This document shows, one piece after another, positions 1 through 7,401 of a stretch of 10,936 nt of DNA. Numbering within the stretch: position 1 is the first letter of the stretch; each line of letters opens with the position of its first letter. Both the position numbers and the translations under genes were made by a program. Source of the DNA: Pseudomonadota bacterium. Its GTDB lineage: Bacteria; Pseudomonadota; Alphaproteobacteria; Acetobacterales; Acetobacteraceae. The stretch covers positions 1 through 10,936 of the forward strand of contig JAKBCX010000021.1 of the NCBI GenBank assembly GCA_021807465.1, read 5' to 3'. The notes beneath the pieces were generated by a model. It saw nothing but the letters and a program-made list of their open reading frames with translations. It made no database searches and was not told the origin of the DNA.

Positions 1-428
1 GCGGTAGAAAACCCTTGTGCGCGGGCAATGCCGGTTAATGTTTCCTCCAGGCGCTCTTTGGTTTTGGCCAGCTTGCTGCGCATGAAATGGCGGCCGAAAT
101 CGGGGCTGTGCGTATATTCCGCCAGCATAAGTCGCATCAGCGCGATTTGTGCCGGGTCGAGCAGGAAGCGCCCGAGCGTGACGAGATGGGCGGTGAGCGT
201 ATCTGCCACGCTCCAATGCGGCTCGGGTGTGGGGAGGGTAATCTTCTCCTGATGGTCGGCGAGGATGGAGAAGAACAGGTCGATTTTCGACCCGGCCACG
301 GCGTATATGGTTTTTTTTGACATGCCGGCGGCCTTGGCGATGTCGTTCATCGTTGCAAGGTGGTAGCCTTTTTCAAGAAAGACCGACTCCGCGGCTTCCA
401 GCAGCGCGGCCAAGCGTTCTTTTGGCAT
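1..428 (-). CDS. TetR/AcrR-family transcriptional repressor (C-terminus beyond left edge)
   Basis: DNA-binding repressor, probably of the divergent efflux operon. Reading leftward from the ATG at 428 gives 142 residues (MPKERLAALLEAAESVFLEKGY...) with no stop before the window edge, so the ligand-binding C-terminus is missing. Residues 4-53 form the three-helix TetR domain: the opening helix with F17..KGY, then the helix-turn-helix IAKAAGMSKKTIY (30-42), then the GSKIDLFF segment (46-53) that follows the recognition helix. The usual aromatic-rich stretch after the tyrosine (often YxYF) reads YAVAGSK, which is atypical. An in-frame ATG at 476 would add 16 residues (MLGRICKASRTAEPCI), but it sits at the predicted transcription start, so 428 is preferred. 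The 428 start has no clear Shine-Dalgarno. Family assignment is secure. The target and ligand are inferred from the divergent position only. Confidence 0.87.
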   Translation of the reverse strand, partial: MPKERLAALLEAAESVFLEKGYHLATMNDIAKAAGMSKKTIYAVAGSKIDLFFSILADHQEKITLPTPEPHWSVADTLTAHLVTLGRFLLDPAQIALMRLMLAEYTHSPDFGRHFMRSKLAKTKERLEETLTGIARAQGFST

Positions 429-474
429 AATGCACGGCTCTGCCGTACGCGAAGCTTTGCATATCCGTCCTAAC

Positions 475-494
475 ATGCAAGCATTATCCTGCAT
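475..494. promoter_or_regulatory. Candidate TetR operator (inverted repeat ATGCA-N10-TGCAT)
   Basis: The 20 bases ATGCAAGCATTATCCTGCAT form an imperfect palindrome: 5-bp perfect arms plus one further matching inner pair. It covers the predicted -10 box of tetR at 483-488, so a repressor bound here would block tetR transcription. Four more ATGCA/TGCAT elements lie nearby or within it (430-434, 458-462, 490-494 and 529-533, with 475-479 as the left arm). TetR proteins typically bind palindromes of this size in the divergent gap. The assignment is inference from position and symmetry. Confidence 0.35.
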
Positions 495-511
495 AAGATG
501 GAAACCTGCAA
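483..511 (-). promoter_or_regulatory. Predicted sigma70-like promoter for tetR
   Basis: On the minus strand, TTGCAG (511-506) and GATAAT (488-483) are separated by exactly 17 bases, close to the TTGACA/TATAAT consensus. Transcription would start near 476, giving a leader of about 48 bases before the ATG at 428. No equally good promoter is visible on the plus strand for the efflux operon between 429 and 580. The TTGACC at 546-551 has no suitable -10 box and lies too close to the start codon. Confidence 0.5.
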
Positions 512-580
512 GTTTTCGTTAAGGTTGGTGCATTTTGATGCGCGCTTGACCTGAATGAGAAAGGCCATTAGCTGGAAGAC

Positions 581-2071
581 ATGAAACCAGCGGGTTTCCG
601 TATTTTGTGTGGATTGGGTCTTGGGCTTGGGCAGCTGATGATGCTGCAGGGCTGCGAGGTGGGGCCTGATTACCATACGCCAGGAGCGCCCGCAGCAAAG
701 CTGAGCATGCCGCAGCAGAATGGCGCGGGGGCGCAGAATTTCATTCAGGGCGCGGATGTGGAAGGCGATTGGTGGCATCTGTTCCAGAGCAAGGCGCTGG
801 ACGGCATGGTGCGCACCGGCCTAGCCAATAGCCCGAATTTGGCGGCGGCGCAGGCCAGCCTGGTGGAGGCGGAGGAAAATCTGCGGGCCGCGGGCGGCAT
901 GCTGCTGCCGAGTGTGGCGTTTTCCGCTCAGGCAGAGCGGCAGCAGCCTTCCGATGCCGGTCTGGCGTCGTTTGGGTCCAGCACGGGTACGCGGGCCATT
1001 CCGCCCTACACGCTTTATACCAGCTCGCTCACCGTTTCCTACGCGCTGGACCTTTGGGGTGAGGCACGGCGCGATGTGGAAGGGAAGGCGGCGCAGACCG
1101 AGTATCAGCGCGATGAGCTGGAGGCCGCATACCTTACCCTTACGGGCAATATTGTAACCGGGGCCGTGCAGGTGGCTTCGCTGCGCGGGCAGATTGAGGC
1201 GACAAATAAGGTTATTGCCGATGATGCGCAGATGCTGAAGATTTTGCAGGCGCAGCAAGCGGTTGGCGGGGCCTCTGGCGCGCAGGTGCTGCAGCAGCAG
1301 GCGCAGCTGGCCCAGGCCCAGGCCACGCTGCCGCCGCTGCAGCAGGCTTTGGCCCAGGCGCAGAATCAGCTTGTGGCCTATGAAGGCGGGCTGCCAGGCG
1401 GTGCGGCACCGCCGGCGATAACCCTGGACGATTTGGCTTTGCCGCAAAACGTGCCGGTGAGCCTGCCTTCTAATATCGTGGCGCAGCGGCCCGATATCCG
1501 TGCCGCTGCGGCGCAGCTGCATGTGGCTTCGGCCAATGTGGGGGTGGCAACGGCGCAATTGCTGCCGCAGATTACGCTTTCCGCCGAAATTGGGCGGTCC
1601 AGCCTTACGCCTGGCACGTTATTTACGCCCAGCACCCTGCTTTGGAATTTGGTGGCGGGGTTGAGCCAGCCAGTGTTCCAGGGGGGCACGCTGCTGGCGC
1701 AACGCAAATCGGCCATTGCCGCGCTGCATGTGGCCGGGGCGCAGTACCAGGACACGGTGGTAACGGCGTTCCAGAACGTGGCGGATGCGCTCTCGGCTTT
1801 GCAGTATGACCAGGATGAACTGAACGAGGCTATGGCGGCGAGGGAGGCGGCGGAGCAGAGCCTGCAGCTAACGCAGGCGCAGTACCGGCTTGGCGGCGAG
1901 CCGTTGACCGCAGTGCTGACGGCCCAGACCACCTACCAGCAAGCCGTGCTGGCCGAGGTGAAGGCCAAGGCGGCGCGGTTGAGCGACACGGCGGCTTTAT
2001 ATGTGGCACTGGGCGGCGGCTGGTGGCACCGTAACGATGTGGCGCAGTCATGCTGCGGCGTAGTTCCATGA
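581..2071 (+). CDS. NodT-family RND efflux outer-membrane factor (lipoprotein)
   Basis: Outer-membrane channel of a tripartite efflux system (OprM/TolC superfamily, NodT branch), which would export substrates delivered by the fusion protein and pump encoded next. The 496-residue product starts with a lipoprotein signal (residues 1-24) ending in LQGC, so Cys25 is the likely lipidated residue. It is followed by EVGPDYHTP, the typical NodT/OprM start. Glu at +2 does not suggest inner-membrane retention. Two OEP repeats follow (about 60-265 and 290-480) with long Ala/Gln-rich coiled helices, such as the ALAQAQNQLVAYEGGLPG region and RPDIRAAAAQLHVASANVGVATAQLLPQITL in the second repeat. Length is normal for the family. 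The start has only a weak GGAAG upstream. The stop codon overlaps the next open frame. It is the first gene of the operon, whereas in many RND operons the outer-membrane gene comes last. Confidence 0.93.
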   Translation: MKPAGFRILCGLGLGLGQLMMLQGCEVGPDYHTPGAPAAKLSMPQQNGAGAQNFIQGADVEGDWWHLFQSKALDGMVRTGLANSPNLAAAQASLVEAEENLRAAGGMLLPSVAFSAQAERQQPSDAGLASFGSSTGTRAIPPYTLYTSSLTVSYALDLWGEARRDVEGKAAQTEYQRDELEAAYLTLTGNIVTGAVQVASLRGQIEATNKVIADDAQMLKILQAQQAVGGASGAQVLQQQAQLAQAQATLPPLQQALAQAQNQLVAYEGGLPGGAAPPAITLDDLALPQNVPVSLPSNIVAQRPDIRAAAAQLHVASANVGVATAQLLPQITLSAEIGRSSLTPGTLFTPSTLLWNLVAGLSQPVFQGGTLLAQRKSAIAALHVAGAQYQDTVVTAFQNVADALSALQYDQDELNEAMAAREAAEQSLQLTQAQYRLGGEPLTAVLTAQTTYQQAVLAEVKAKAARLSDTAALYVALGGGWWHRNDVAQSCCGVVP

Positions 2072-2074
2072 GGA
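2071..2074 (+). promoter_or_regulatory. Ribosome binding site for the membrane fusion protein
   Basis: AGGA lies eight bases before the ATG at 2083 and just after the stop codon of the outer-membrane gene. It favours 2083 over the in-frame ATGs at 2050 and 2068. The ATG at 2068 forms an ATGA overlap with the upstream stop, so translational coupling from there is also possible. Confidence 0.5.
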
Positions 2075-2082
2075 ATGGTGAG

Positions 2083-3225
2083 ATGAGCAGGGTGAGACTG
2101 GGCAGGCGTATGGTTGTCATGCTGGTGTCCGTGGGCATTTTGTTCGGGCTGGTATTCGGCTATGGCGCGGTAAAATCTTATTTCATAGCGAAGTTTTTGA
2201 AGGGGTACGCCAACCAGGTGCAAACCGTGGCGGCCATGAAGGCGGTGGAAACACCATGGCAGCCCACATTGCAGTCGGTCGGCTCGATCACCGCCATCAA
2301 TGGCGCCTCGATTTCGGCAGAGGTGAGCGGCATTGTTGACTCCATCCATTTCAAATCGGGTGAGAATGCGCGCAAGGGGCAGGTGTTGTTGACGTTGCGG
2401 CCAAATAACGACCCGGCCGTGCTGGCCCAGCTTGAAGCCAATGCCGCGCTTGCCGCGATAAACTTGTCGCGTGATGAGAAGCAGTTTGCCGTGAGCGCGG
2501 TGAGCAAGGCGCAGTTGGATAGCGACCGCGCCACGCTGGCGGCGGATCAGGCGCAGGTGGCGGCGCAAAAAGCAACCATGGAGGAGAAGGTGGTGCGCGC
2601 GCCTTTCTCTGGGCGGCTCGGCATCAGGCAGGTGGATGTGGGGCAATATCTCGCGGCGGGCACTGATATTGTCTCGCTACAGCAGCTTAACCCTGTTTAT
2701 GTCGATTTCAATCTTCCGCAGCAGGCAGTGGCGCAAGTTGAGCCGGGGCAGAGGGTTGAGGTGGCGGTCGATGCTTATCCCGGCCAGATATTTACAGGCA
2801 CAGTCGATGCACTTGATTCCGTCCTGGATCAGGCAACGCGCAGCGTTGCTGTGCGCGCCACCATTGATAACGGCAAGCTGCTGCTCCGGCCGGGTATGTT
2901 CGCGACAGTGAATGTTAATACCGGCATGCCGGATAATTATGTGACCCTGCCGCAGACGGCGGTCACTTATAGCTCGTATGGTGACACGGTTTACATGGTG
3001 AAGCCTGGCAAGGATGCAAAAGGCAAGCCAGAGCTTACCGCCAGCCAAGTATTCGTAACGCTGGGGCCGGCGCGCGGCGACCAGGTGGCGGTGCTGAAGG
3101 GAGTGCAACCCGGTGACGAGGTGGTGGTGGCCGGGCAGGTGAAGCTGCATAATGGCACCGCTATCGCCATTAATAACAAGCTGCTGCCGTCCGACAGCCC
3201 CAACCCGAATCCTCCGAACGAGTAG
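2083..3225 (+). CDS. RND efflux membrane fusion protein (HlyD/AcrA family, MexH-like)
   Basis: Periplasmic adaptor linking the RND pump to the outer-membrane channel. With the preferred start it has 380 residues. It has one N-terminal membrane anchor (about residues 9-28, VVMLVSVGILFGLVFGYGAV) and no lipobox, so it is held by a helix rather than by lipid. Domains in order: first lipoyl half (SAEVSGIVDSIHFKSGENARKG), a short alpha hairpin rich in Ala, Gln and Asp, second lipoyl half (VRAPFSGRLGIRQVDVGQYL), a beta-barrel (NPVYVDFNLPQQAVAQVEPGQRVEV), and the membrane-proximal domain containing LLRPGMFATVNV. These are the signature segments of the family. In-frame starts at 2050 and 2068 would add 11 or 5 residues. 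It ends four bases before the pump gene, so the two are almost certainly co-transcribed and translationally coupled. Confidence 0.93.
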   Translation: MSRVRLGRRMVVMLVSVGILFGLVFGYGAVKSYFIAKFLKGYANQVQTVAAMKAVETPWQPTLQSVGSITAINGASISAEVSGIVDSIHFKSGENARKGQVLLTLRPNNDPAVLAQLEANAALAAINLSRDEKQFAVSAVSKAQLDSDRATLAADQAQVAAQKATMEEKVVRAPFSGRLGIRQVDVGQYLAAGTDIVSLQQLNPVYVDFNLPQQAVAQVEPGQRVEVAVDAYPGQIFTGTVDALDSVLDQATRSVAVRATIDNGKLLLRPGMFATVNVNTGMPDNYVTLPQTAVTYSSYGDTVYMVKPGKDAKGKPELTASQVFVTLGPARGDQVAVLKGVQPGDEVVVAGQVKLHNGTAIAINNKLLPSDSPNPNPPNE

Positions 3226-3229
3226 CGCG

Positions 3230-6200
3230 ATGAAGCGTTTTACCGATCTCTTCATTGCCCGGCCGGTGCTGTCCATCGCGGTCAGCATTCTCGTGCTGGT
3301 GCTTGGCCTGCGCTCTGTCATATCCTTGCCGGTGCAGCAATTTCCGCAGACGGAAAGCGCCACCATTACCATCACCACCACCTTTCCCGGCGGCTCTCCG
3401 GATACGATTGCGGGGTTTGTGACAACGCCGCTGGAGCGGGCGGTATCGCAGGTCAATGGTATCGATTATGTAACATCGACGAGCCAGACCAATGTCTCGA
3501 CCATCACTGTCTATCTGCGGCTGAATTACGACCCCGACAAGGCGCTGACCGAGATTTCCGCCCAGGTTAATTCCGTGCTGGACCAGTTGCCGAAAGGTAC
3601 GCTGCAGCCGGTGCTTAGCTTGCAAGTCGGCCAGACATTGGCGGCGATGTATATTGCCTTCAGCTCCGATGAACTCTCGGGCAACCAGATCACCGATTAC
3701 GTGGAACGGGTGGTGCAGCCCCAATTGCAGGCGGTACCCGGGGTACAGCTTGCCGATGTGATTGGGGCGCAGAACTACGCCATGCGCATCTGGCTGAAGC
3801 CGGACAGGCTGGCCGCCTACGGGCTGACGCCGACGGATGTGTGGAACGCGCTGGCGGCCAATGATTACATCGCGGCCCTTGGCAATACCAAGGGTAACAT
3901 GACGCAGGTTACCCTTACCGCGAACACAGGGCTGCATACGGTCAGCCAGTTCAAACAGCTTATCGTCAAGCAGGTGAACGGCACCATCATCAGGCTGCAG
4001 GATGTGGCCGATGTCGATCTTGGTTCTGATACGTATGACCAGGATATTACCTTCTCCAACAAGGCCACCGTATTCGTGGCCATCGATTTGGCGCCAAGCG
4101 CCAATCTCCTCCAGGTGGTGCATGGGGTGCGCGAGGTGTTTCCCGGCATCGTGGCCAACCTGCCGAGCGGGATGAAGGGCGGTATTGGGTTTGACGCATC
4201 GCAATTCGTTCACGCTTCGATCCACGAAGTGGTGATGGCGCTTGCCGAAGCGCTGATTATCGTGACGCTTGTGGTATTCGCCTTTCTTGGCACGCCGCGT
4301 TCCGTGCTTATTCCGGTTGTCGCCATTCCGCTGTCTCTGGTCGGCGCGTTTGCGATCATGGCGGCTTTCGGCTTCTCCATCAACCTGCTTACCCTGCTGG
4401 CGCTGGTGCTGGCGATTGGGCTGGTGGTTGATGATGCCATTATTGTGGTGGAGAATGTGAACCGCCACCTCGACATGGGAGAGCCGCCCATGGTTGCGGC
4501 GCGCATGGCCGCCGCCGAATTGGGCGGGCCGATTATCGCCATGACGGCGGTGCTGATCGCGGTGTATCTGCCCATCGGTCTGCAAAGCGGCCTCACCGGC
4601 GCGCTGTTCACTGAATTCGCGGTTACCTTGGCGGGTGCCGTAACCATATCGGCGGTCATCGCACTAACCCTGACGCCGATGCTTTCCTCGCGGTTTCTGA
4701 GGTTTATCGACCGCAAGGGCACTGATTTCGAGGCCCGTCTCGTCAATTTTATCGACGCGCGCATGAATGAAGTGCACAGGGTTTATACCAGGCTTCTGCA
4801 TGGCAGCCTGGAAACAGTGCCGGTGACCCTGGCCTTTGCTGGAATTATTCTGACCAGCATTTTCTTCCTCGCCAGTGGCTCCTCTAAGGAGCTGGCGCCG
4901 GCGGAGGACCAGGGGGTGTTGTTTGCCTTCTCAACCTCGGCGCCCAATGCAACCTTTACCCAGCGCGCGATGTGGGACCATGAATTGAGCGCGATGCTGC
5001 TGAAGATACCGGCGGTGCAGCTCACCTTTCATATTGACGTGCCTGCGTTTAACCTGACCGGCGAGGTGCTGAAGCCCTGGAACGAGCGCAAGCATAGCGC
5101 GCAGTATTACATGACGCTGTTCCAGAATGAGGCGAACAAGGAGATTGCGGGCCAGCAGGTGGTGTTTAATGCACCGCCGCCCTTGCCAGGCTCTCAGGGG
5201 TTTCCGATTGAATTCGTTATAAAATCCACGGACCCCGTGCAGCAGATTTATCCCGTGGCGCAGAAGCTTTTGGAGGCGGCGCAGAGAAGCGGCAAATTTA
5301 TCTTTATCCAGAGCGACCTCAAAATCGACCAGCCCCAGGCTGAAATTGTCATAGACCGCGACAAGGCGGCGGCCTTGGGGCTGAATATGACCCAGGTGGG
5401 GGCGGCGCTTTCTCAGGCGCTGGGCGGCGCCTATGTGAATTATTTCGACCTTTACGGCCGCTCCTACCAGGTTATTCCGCAGGTGCAGCGCAAAGACAGG
5501 TTGAACCCCGCGGATTTGAAGAATTATTATATCGCCTCGGCAAACGGCATTAATATTCCTCTATCCTCCATTGCCACGATCAAGACCAGTGTGATTCCAG
5601 AAACGATCAACCATTTCCAGCAGCAGAATTCGGCGACGCTCCAAGGTGTGCCCGCGCCCGGTGTCAGCCAGGGCGAGGCGCTGGCATTCCTGCAGCAGGC
5701 GGCCAAGAAGATTCTGCCGCCGAGCGACCATGTCGACTATGGCGGGCCGATCCGCCAATATATCGAGACCAGCAACGGTTTTGTTTTCACCTTCTTGTTC
5801 GCTCTGATTGTTATTTTCCTTGCGCTCTCGATGTTGTTCAATTCGTTCCGTGATCCGCTGATTATTCTCGTTTCGGTTCCGATGTCGATCGCTGGCGCGC
5901 TGATCTTCATCTATATGGGCGTCGGCGGCTTGTCCCTGAACATCTACACCGAGGTGGGGCTGGTGACATTGATGGGGCTGATCTCCAAGCACGGCATTCT
6001 GATGACCGAGGTGGCCAACGAGGCCCGGCTGGCGGGCATGGAGAAGCGCGCCGCCATTGAGCATGCCGCCTCTATCCGTTTGCGGCCCATCCTGATGACC
6101 ACGGCGGCGATGGTGCTGGGCGTGGTGCCGCTGATTATTGCCACGGGCGCGGGGGCGGGCGCGCGGTTTGCCATGGGCATGGTGATTGCCGCCGGTCTGT

Positions 6201-6295
6201 CCATCGGCACGCTGTTCACCTTGTTTGTGGTGCCGGCCGTGTATCTGCTGCTCTCGGGCGAGCATGGCGTGGCGGAAAAAGGTGACGCGGGCTGA
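3230..6295 (+). CDS. RND-family efflux pump inner-membrane transporter (HAE1/AcrB-like)
   Basis: Proton-driven inner-membrane exporter that would work as a trimer with the two preceding products. The 1021-residue protein begins MKRFTDLFIARPVLS, the standard N-terminus, so the ATG at 3230 is used. The frame stays open upstream to 3152, but those codons lie inside the fusion-protein gene. TM1 (about 12-31) is followed by the porter domain (FPGGSPDTIAGFVTTPLE). TM4 carries the paired aspartates D401-D402 in GLVVDDAIIVVENVN (AcrB D407/D408). TM10 has K920 in ISKHGIL (AcrB K940), and RPILMTTAAMVLGVVPL lies in TM11. The full proton-relay set is therefore present and the pump looks functional. Length is slightly below AcrB's 1049. 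Substrate cannot be read from sequence; the HAE1-type signatures argue for hydrophobic or amphiphilic compounds rather than metal ions. Confidence 0.96.
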   Translation: MKRFTDLFIARPVLSIAVSILVLVLGLRSVISLPVQQFPQTESATITITTTFPGGSPDTIAGFVTTPLERAVSQVNGIDYVTSTSQTNVSTITVYLRLNYDPDKALTEISAQVNSVLDQLPKGTLQPVLSLQVGQTLAAMYIAFSSDELSGNQITDYVERVVQPQLQAVPGVQLADVIGAQNYAMRIWLKPDRLAAYGLTPTDVWNALAANDYIAALGNTKGNMTQVTLTANTGLHTVSQFKQLIVKQVNGTIIRLQDVADVDLGSDTYDQDITFSNKATVFVAIDLAPSANLLQVVHGVREVFPGIVANLPSGMKGGIGFDASQFVHASIHEVVMALAEALIIVTLVVFAFLGTPRSVLIPVVAIPLSLVGAFAIMAAFGFSINLLTLLALVLAIGLVVDDAIIVVENVNRHLDMGEPPMVAARMAAAELGGPIIAMTAVLIAVYLPIGLQSGLTGALFTEFAVTLAGAVTISAVIALTLTPMLSSRFLRFIDRKGTDFEARLVNFIDARMNEVHRVYTRLLHGSLETVPVTLAFAGIILTSIFFLASGSSKELAPAEDQGVLFAFSTSAPNATFTQRAMWDHELSAMLLKIPAVQLTFHIDVPAFNLTGEVLKPWNERKHSAQYYMTLFQNEANKEIAGQQVVFNAPPPLPGSQGFPIEFVIKSTDPVQQIYPVAQKLLEAAQRSGKFIFIQSDLKIDQPQAEIVIDRDKAAALGLNMTQVGAALSQALGGAYVNYFDLYGRSYQVIPQVQRKDRLNPADLKNYYIASANGINIPLSSIATIKTSVIPETINHFQQQNSATLQGVPAPGVSQGEALAFLQQAAKKILPPSDHVDYGGPIRQYIETSNGFVFTFLFALIVIFLALSMLFNSFRDPLIILVSVPMSIAGALIFIYMGVGGLSLNIYTEVGLVTLMGLISKHGILMTEVANEARLAGMEKRAAIEHAASIRLRPILMTTAAMVLGVVPLIIATGAGAGARFAMGMVIAAGLSIGTLFTLFVVPAVYLLLSGEHGVAEKGDAG

Positions 6296-6378
6296 GCCAC
6301 ATCATCACGTAGAGGTGACTGCCGGTACGGCGAAATTTAGGTGAATAATCTTGTCTTTTATCGTGGTGGTGAAATACT

Positions 6379-6399
6379 TGGCAGCTAATTGAGCTGCCA
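6379..6399. repeat. Perfect 8-bp inverted repeat (hairpin, 5-base loop)
   Basis: TGGCAGCT and AGCTGCCA are separated by AATTG, and one further G-U pair is possible at the base. It lies about 80 bases after the efflux operon stop. Neither strand has a run of T after the stem, so it is not a textbook intrinsic terminator. It could still protect the 3' end of the mRNA or mark a processing site. Confidence 0.6.
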
Positions 6400-6563
6400 G
6401 CGCGCCCGAGGGGCTGGCGCACACCGCAGCCGCATGCCGGGCCGAGGCTATCCGGGCAGCGGCGCCAGGCCAGGAACGCGATTGCTCCGCGGTGGAGGGG
6501 GCTGTTGCCTTCCTGGCCCATTTACGCCCCAGGCTAATTGCGGCTGAACTGATTACCAGAAAA

Positions 6564-6593
6564 TTGCACTCTTGACGCGCTGTTGCGTATTTT
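6564..6593 (+). promoter_or_regulatory. Weak candidate promoter for radC
   Basis: TTGCAC (6564-6569) and TATTTT (6588-6593) are 18 bases apart, each a partial match to the sigma70 hexamers. The start site would fall near 6600, upstream of both possible radC starts. Support is only positional. Confidence 0.22.
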
Positions 6594-6645
6594 TGCTCAA
6601 CTTTAGCTTTTCTTGAATCTGAAACCATGGCAGCTTGCGCTTGTT

Positions 6646-7401
6646 ATGACGCGCCTCGCTGCAACGACAGGTTTTGCCGACGTCTCTTTTCTGGAGACGC
6701 TCTCACCCGAGATCAGGCCGGCTAAACCGGCTGTAGGGGTGGAGGGGCACCGCGCCCGGTTGCGGGCGCGGTTTTTGGCCGGCGGGGCCGATGCGGTGGC
6801 CGAGCATGAGCTGATTGAGATGGTTTTGTTCCTGGCGCTGCCGCGGCGGGATACCAAACCCATAGCCCGCGCCCTGTTGGCGCGTTTTGGCTCTTACGCC
6901 AATGTTATTTCAGCCCCGCTGCCCGAGCTGTTGACGGTGGAAGGGCTTGGCGAAGCCGGGGCGGCGGCATTGAAGCTGGTGCAGGCCTCCGCCCAGCGCC
7001 TAGCCAAGGCCGAGGTGCTGTACCGGCCGATCCTGAGTAATTGGGAACGGCTGATGGAATATCTGCAATCCGTGCTGGCGCGCGAGAAGGTGGAGCAGTT
7101 CCGGGTGCTATACCTGGATAACCGCAACAAGCTGCTGGCCGATATTGCCCAGGCCAAGGGCACGGTGAACCACACCCCGGTTTACCCACGCGAGGTGCTG
7201 AAACGCGCCCTGGAGCTGCACGCCACCGCCATCATCCTGGTGCATAACCATCCCAGCGGCGACCCATCGCCCTCCGAGGACGATATTCTGATGACCCGCG
7301 AGATAAAGCACGCGGCCCAGGCGCTGGGGCTGGTGCTGCATGACCATGTCATCGTCGGCAACGGGCAGTGGATGAGCTTCAAGAAGGCGGGGCTGTTGTG
7401 A
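6646..7401 (+). CDS. radC: RadC-family JAMM/MPN+ domain protein (DNA repair RadC)
   Basis: Member of the RadC (UPF0758) family. The name comes from an old repair phenotype that was later reassigned, so the true activity remains uncertain. From the ATG at 6646 it has 251 residues. The N-terminal part holds GHRARLRARFLAGG and LIEMVLFLALPRRDTKPIARALLARFGS, then a helix-hairpin-helix-like LLTVEGLGEAGAAALK. The C-terminal MPN+ domain carries the JAMM metal motif with H200, H202 and D213 (HNHPSGDPSPSEDD), the signature of a zinc metalloprotease-like site. The start is uncertain: a TTG at 6613 keeps the frame open and adds 11 residues, and a GTG at 6739 just before the conserved GHR would shorten it. 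None has a convincing Shine-Dalgarno. Its last 23 bases overlap the 3' end of the convergent methyltransferase gene. Confidence 0.93.
   Translation: MTRLAATTGFADVSFLETLSPEIRPAKPAVGVEGHRARLRARFLAGGADAVAEHELIEMVLFLALPRRDTKPIARALLARFGSYANVISAPLPELLTVEGLGEAGAAALKLVQASAQRLAKAEVLYRPILSNWERLMEYLQSVLAREKVEQFRVLYLDNRNKLLADIAQAKGTVNHTPVYPREVLKRALELHATAIILVHNHPSGDPSPSEDDILMTREIKHAAQALGLVLHDHVIVGNGQWMSFKKAGLL

Larger units (their letters stand above)
6296..6645. other. Intergenic gap of about 350 bases without a convincing gene
   Basis: Between the pump stop and the radC start there is no recognisable gene on either strand. The flanks are visibly AT-richer (for example around 6340-6395 and 6540-6625) and the centre is GC-rich. 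It contains one perfect hairpin (6379-6399) and a weak promoter-like pair before radC. A 107-codon minus-strand frame (6628-6305) runs through it, but it has no Shine-Dalgarno, mixed codon choice and no recognisable motif. No canonical rho-independent terminator for the efflux operon was found. Confidence 0.6.

Noticed and set aside
546..571. TTGACC as a -35 box for the efflux operon
   Set aside because: No acceptable -10 box at 16-18 bases, and the start site would fall on or past the start codon.
821..1558. 245-codon open frame antisense to the outer-membrane factor
   Set aside because: Same shadow effect, with low-complexity Arg/Leu/Gln composition and no motif.
3152..3229. 26-residue N-terminal extension of the RND pump
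   Set aside because: It lies within the fusion-protein gene and lacks sense for a transporter. The ATG at 3230 gives the standard N-terminus.
3170..4585. 471-codon open frame antisense to the RND pump gene
   Set aside because: The protein is His/Gln/Arg-rich with no recognisable domain, and the opposite strand encodes an unmistakable transporter. It is a by-product of GC-rich codon bias.
5561..6265. 234-codon open frame antisense to the 3' part of the pump gene
   Set aside because: Composition is dominated by His, Gln, Arg and Asn, and there is no family resemblance. It is a shadow of the real gene.
6379..6399. Rho-independent terminator for the efflux operon
   Set aside because: The stem is perfect, but neither strand has a T-run after it.
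6305..6628. 107-codon minus-strand frame in the gap before radC
   Set aside because: No Shine-Dalgarno, codon choice unlike the neighbours and no recognisable motif. It is kept only as part of the unexplained gap, since a lineage-specific small protein cannot be excluded.
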